Shown here piece by piece: positions 7,339 through 7,636 of a stretch of 7,636 bases of DNA. The notes beneath the pieces were generated by a model. It saw only the letters and a program-made list of their open reading frames with translations. It was not told where the DNA came from and did not search any database. Positions within the stretch are counted from its first letter, which is position 1. Every line of letters starts with the position of its first letter. The position numbers and the translations under genes were made by a program. The DNA lies in the NCBI GenBank assembly GCA_947379685.1, contig CANCOG010000237.1, positions 1 to 7,636 on the forward strand, in the 5' to 3' direction. Origin of the DNA: Flavipsychrobacter stenotrophus. GTDB lineage: Bacteria; Bacteroidota; Bacteroidia; Chitinophagales; Chitinophagaceae.

Positions 7339-7358
7339 GGAAAATGCACCTCGAAATT
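7306..7358 (-). promoter_or_regulatory. Leader of paralogue A with a possible Bacteroidota-type -7 box
   Basis: Between the terminator and the ATG at 7305 the minus strand contains TATATTTA at 7338-7331, exactly 25 nt before the ATG. It resembles the Bacteroidota -7 consensus TAnnTTTG but ends in A. The matching -33 TTTG is not evident: the expected place falls on the terminator's own T-tract. If real, the untranslated leader would be only about 20 nt. No Shine-Dalgarno sequence is present. The argument for function is that the same box at the same distance precedes all three WG genes. Confidence 0.4.
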
Positions 7359-7381
7359 AAAAAGGCGCGGTAACCCGCGCC
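7359..7381 (-). terminator. Rho-independent terminator after the right-edge gene
   Basis: On the minus strand a perfect 7-bp stem, GGCGCGG (7381-7375) with CCGCGCC (7370-7364), encloses the 4-nt loop GTTA and is followed at once by TTTTT (7363-7359), then AATTT. The stem is all G-C and the U-tract lies only on the minus-strand side, so it stops transcription of the gene ending at 7415. It separates that gene from the WG genes, which start 53 nt further on. Confidence 0.9.
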
Positions 7382-7414
7382 AAAATTTATTTATCCGAGT
7401 AAAATTCCCACACT

Positions 7415-7636
7415 TTAATCAAGCTTCTCAATAATATCAGTCAACTGTTTCCAGGTCATTGTGGCAGGGTCTAATTTGAGACCGTATATGGTATTTATTT
7501 GCCCGGCTAATTCCTGCTTGCTGATGTCGGCTTTGGATGTATTCAATTCCTTTACATTCCCGTTGTTGGCGGTTATGATGTGCGTGCTTTCCAGCATTTC
7601 AGGCTTGAATTCGCAAAGGATGCGGGAATCATAAAT
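7415..7636 (-). CDS. C-terminal fragment of an unrecognised protein (5' end outside the window)
   Basis: The frame is open from the right edge to TAA at 7415-7417, giving 73 residues. The ATG at 7597 lies inside this frame, but 13 further codons upstream remain open, so it is probably internal and the real start lies beyond the window. The visible part reads IYDSRILCEFKPEMLEST, then a polar stretch, and ends with a likely helical tail (KQELAGQINTIYG to LTDIIEKLD). I do not recognise the family. It shows no WG repeat and no membrane segment. An intrinsic terminator begins 33 nt after its stop, so it is probably the last gene of its own transcription unit and not co-transcribed with the WG genes. 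The reading frame and the terminator make a real gene likely; the function cannot be called. Confidence 0.7.
   Translation of the reverse strand: MYDSRILCEFKPEMLESTHIITANNGNVKELNTSKADISKQELAGQINTIYGLKLDPATMTWKQLTDIIEKLD

Overview
The window holds three consecutive, very large, secreted WG-repeat proteins, all on the minus strand and so read from right to left. A short fragment of an unrelated gene sits at the right edge. The absence of Shine-Dalgarno motifs before any start, signal peptides ending in Ala-Gln-like sites, and long WG-repeat arrays all suggest a member of the Bacteroidota. This assignment is an inference from style; there is no rRNA or other marker gene here.

Read in the direction of transcription, the layout is as follows. 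(1) 7636-7415 is the last 73 codons of a gene that enters from outside the window. (2) 7381-7359 is a clear intrinsic terminator that closes that gene. (3) 7358-7306 is a short leader with a possible promoter. (4) 7305-4780 is WG paralogue A, 841 aa. (5) A 59-nt spacer follows. (6) 4720-2138 is WG paralogue B, 860 aa. (7) A second spacer of exactly 59 nt follows. (8) 2078-1 is WG paralogue C, 692 codons visible, with its last roughly 64 residues beyond the left edge. I see no terminator between the three paralogues, so one transcript is likely. Each gene also carries the same AT-rich box 25 nt before its ATG.

Each protein has a signal peptide, a His/Lys-rich linker, half a WG unit, about 20 full units of roughly 34 residues, and a closing half unit. 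The three arrays are collinear. Landmark units (a 'DTNN' unit, then an aberrant unit two places later) fall in the same order, and all array-length differences map to the N-terminal halves. A and B are nearly identical in DNA at both ends (about 91% over 254 bp at the 5' end, 70 of 73 bp at the 3' end) but diverge strongly in between. This constant-variable-constant pattern is the most interesting feature of the window. The WG family has no firmly established biochemical role, and nothing here shows a catalytic site. Extracytoplasmic binding or scaffold proteins diversified by tandem duplication is the most that can be inferred.

I found no tRNA, rRNA, CRISPR array, insertion sequence or plus-strand gene. 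No stretch longer than about 110 bp lacks a gene.
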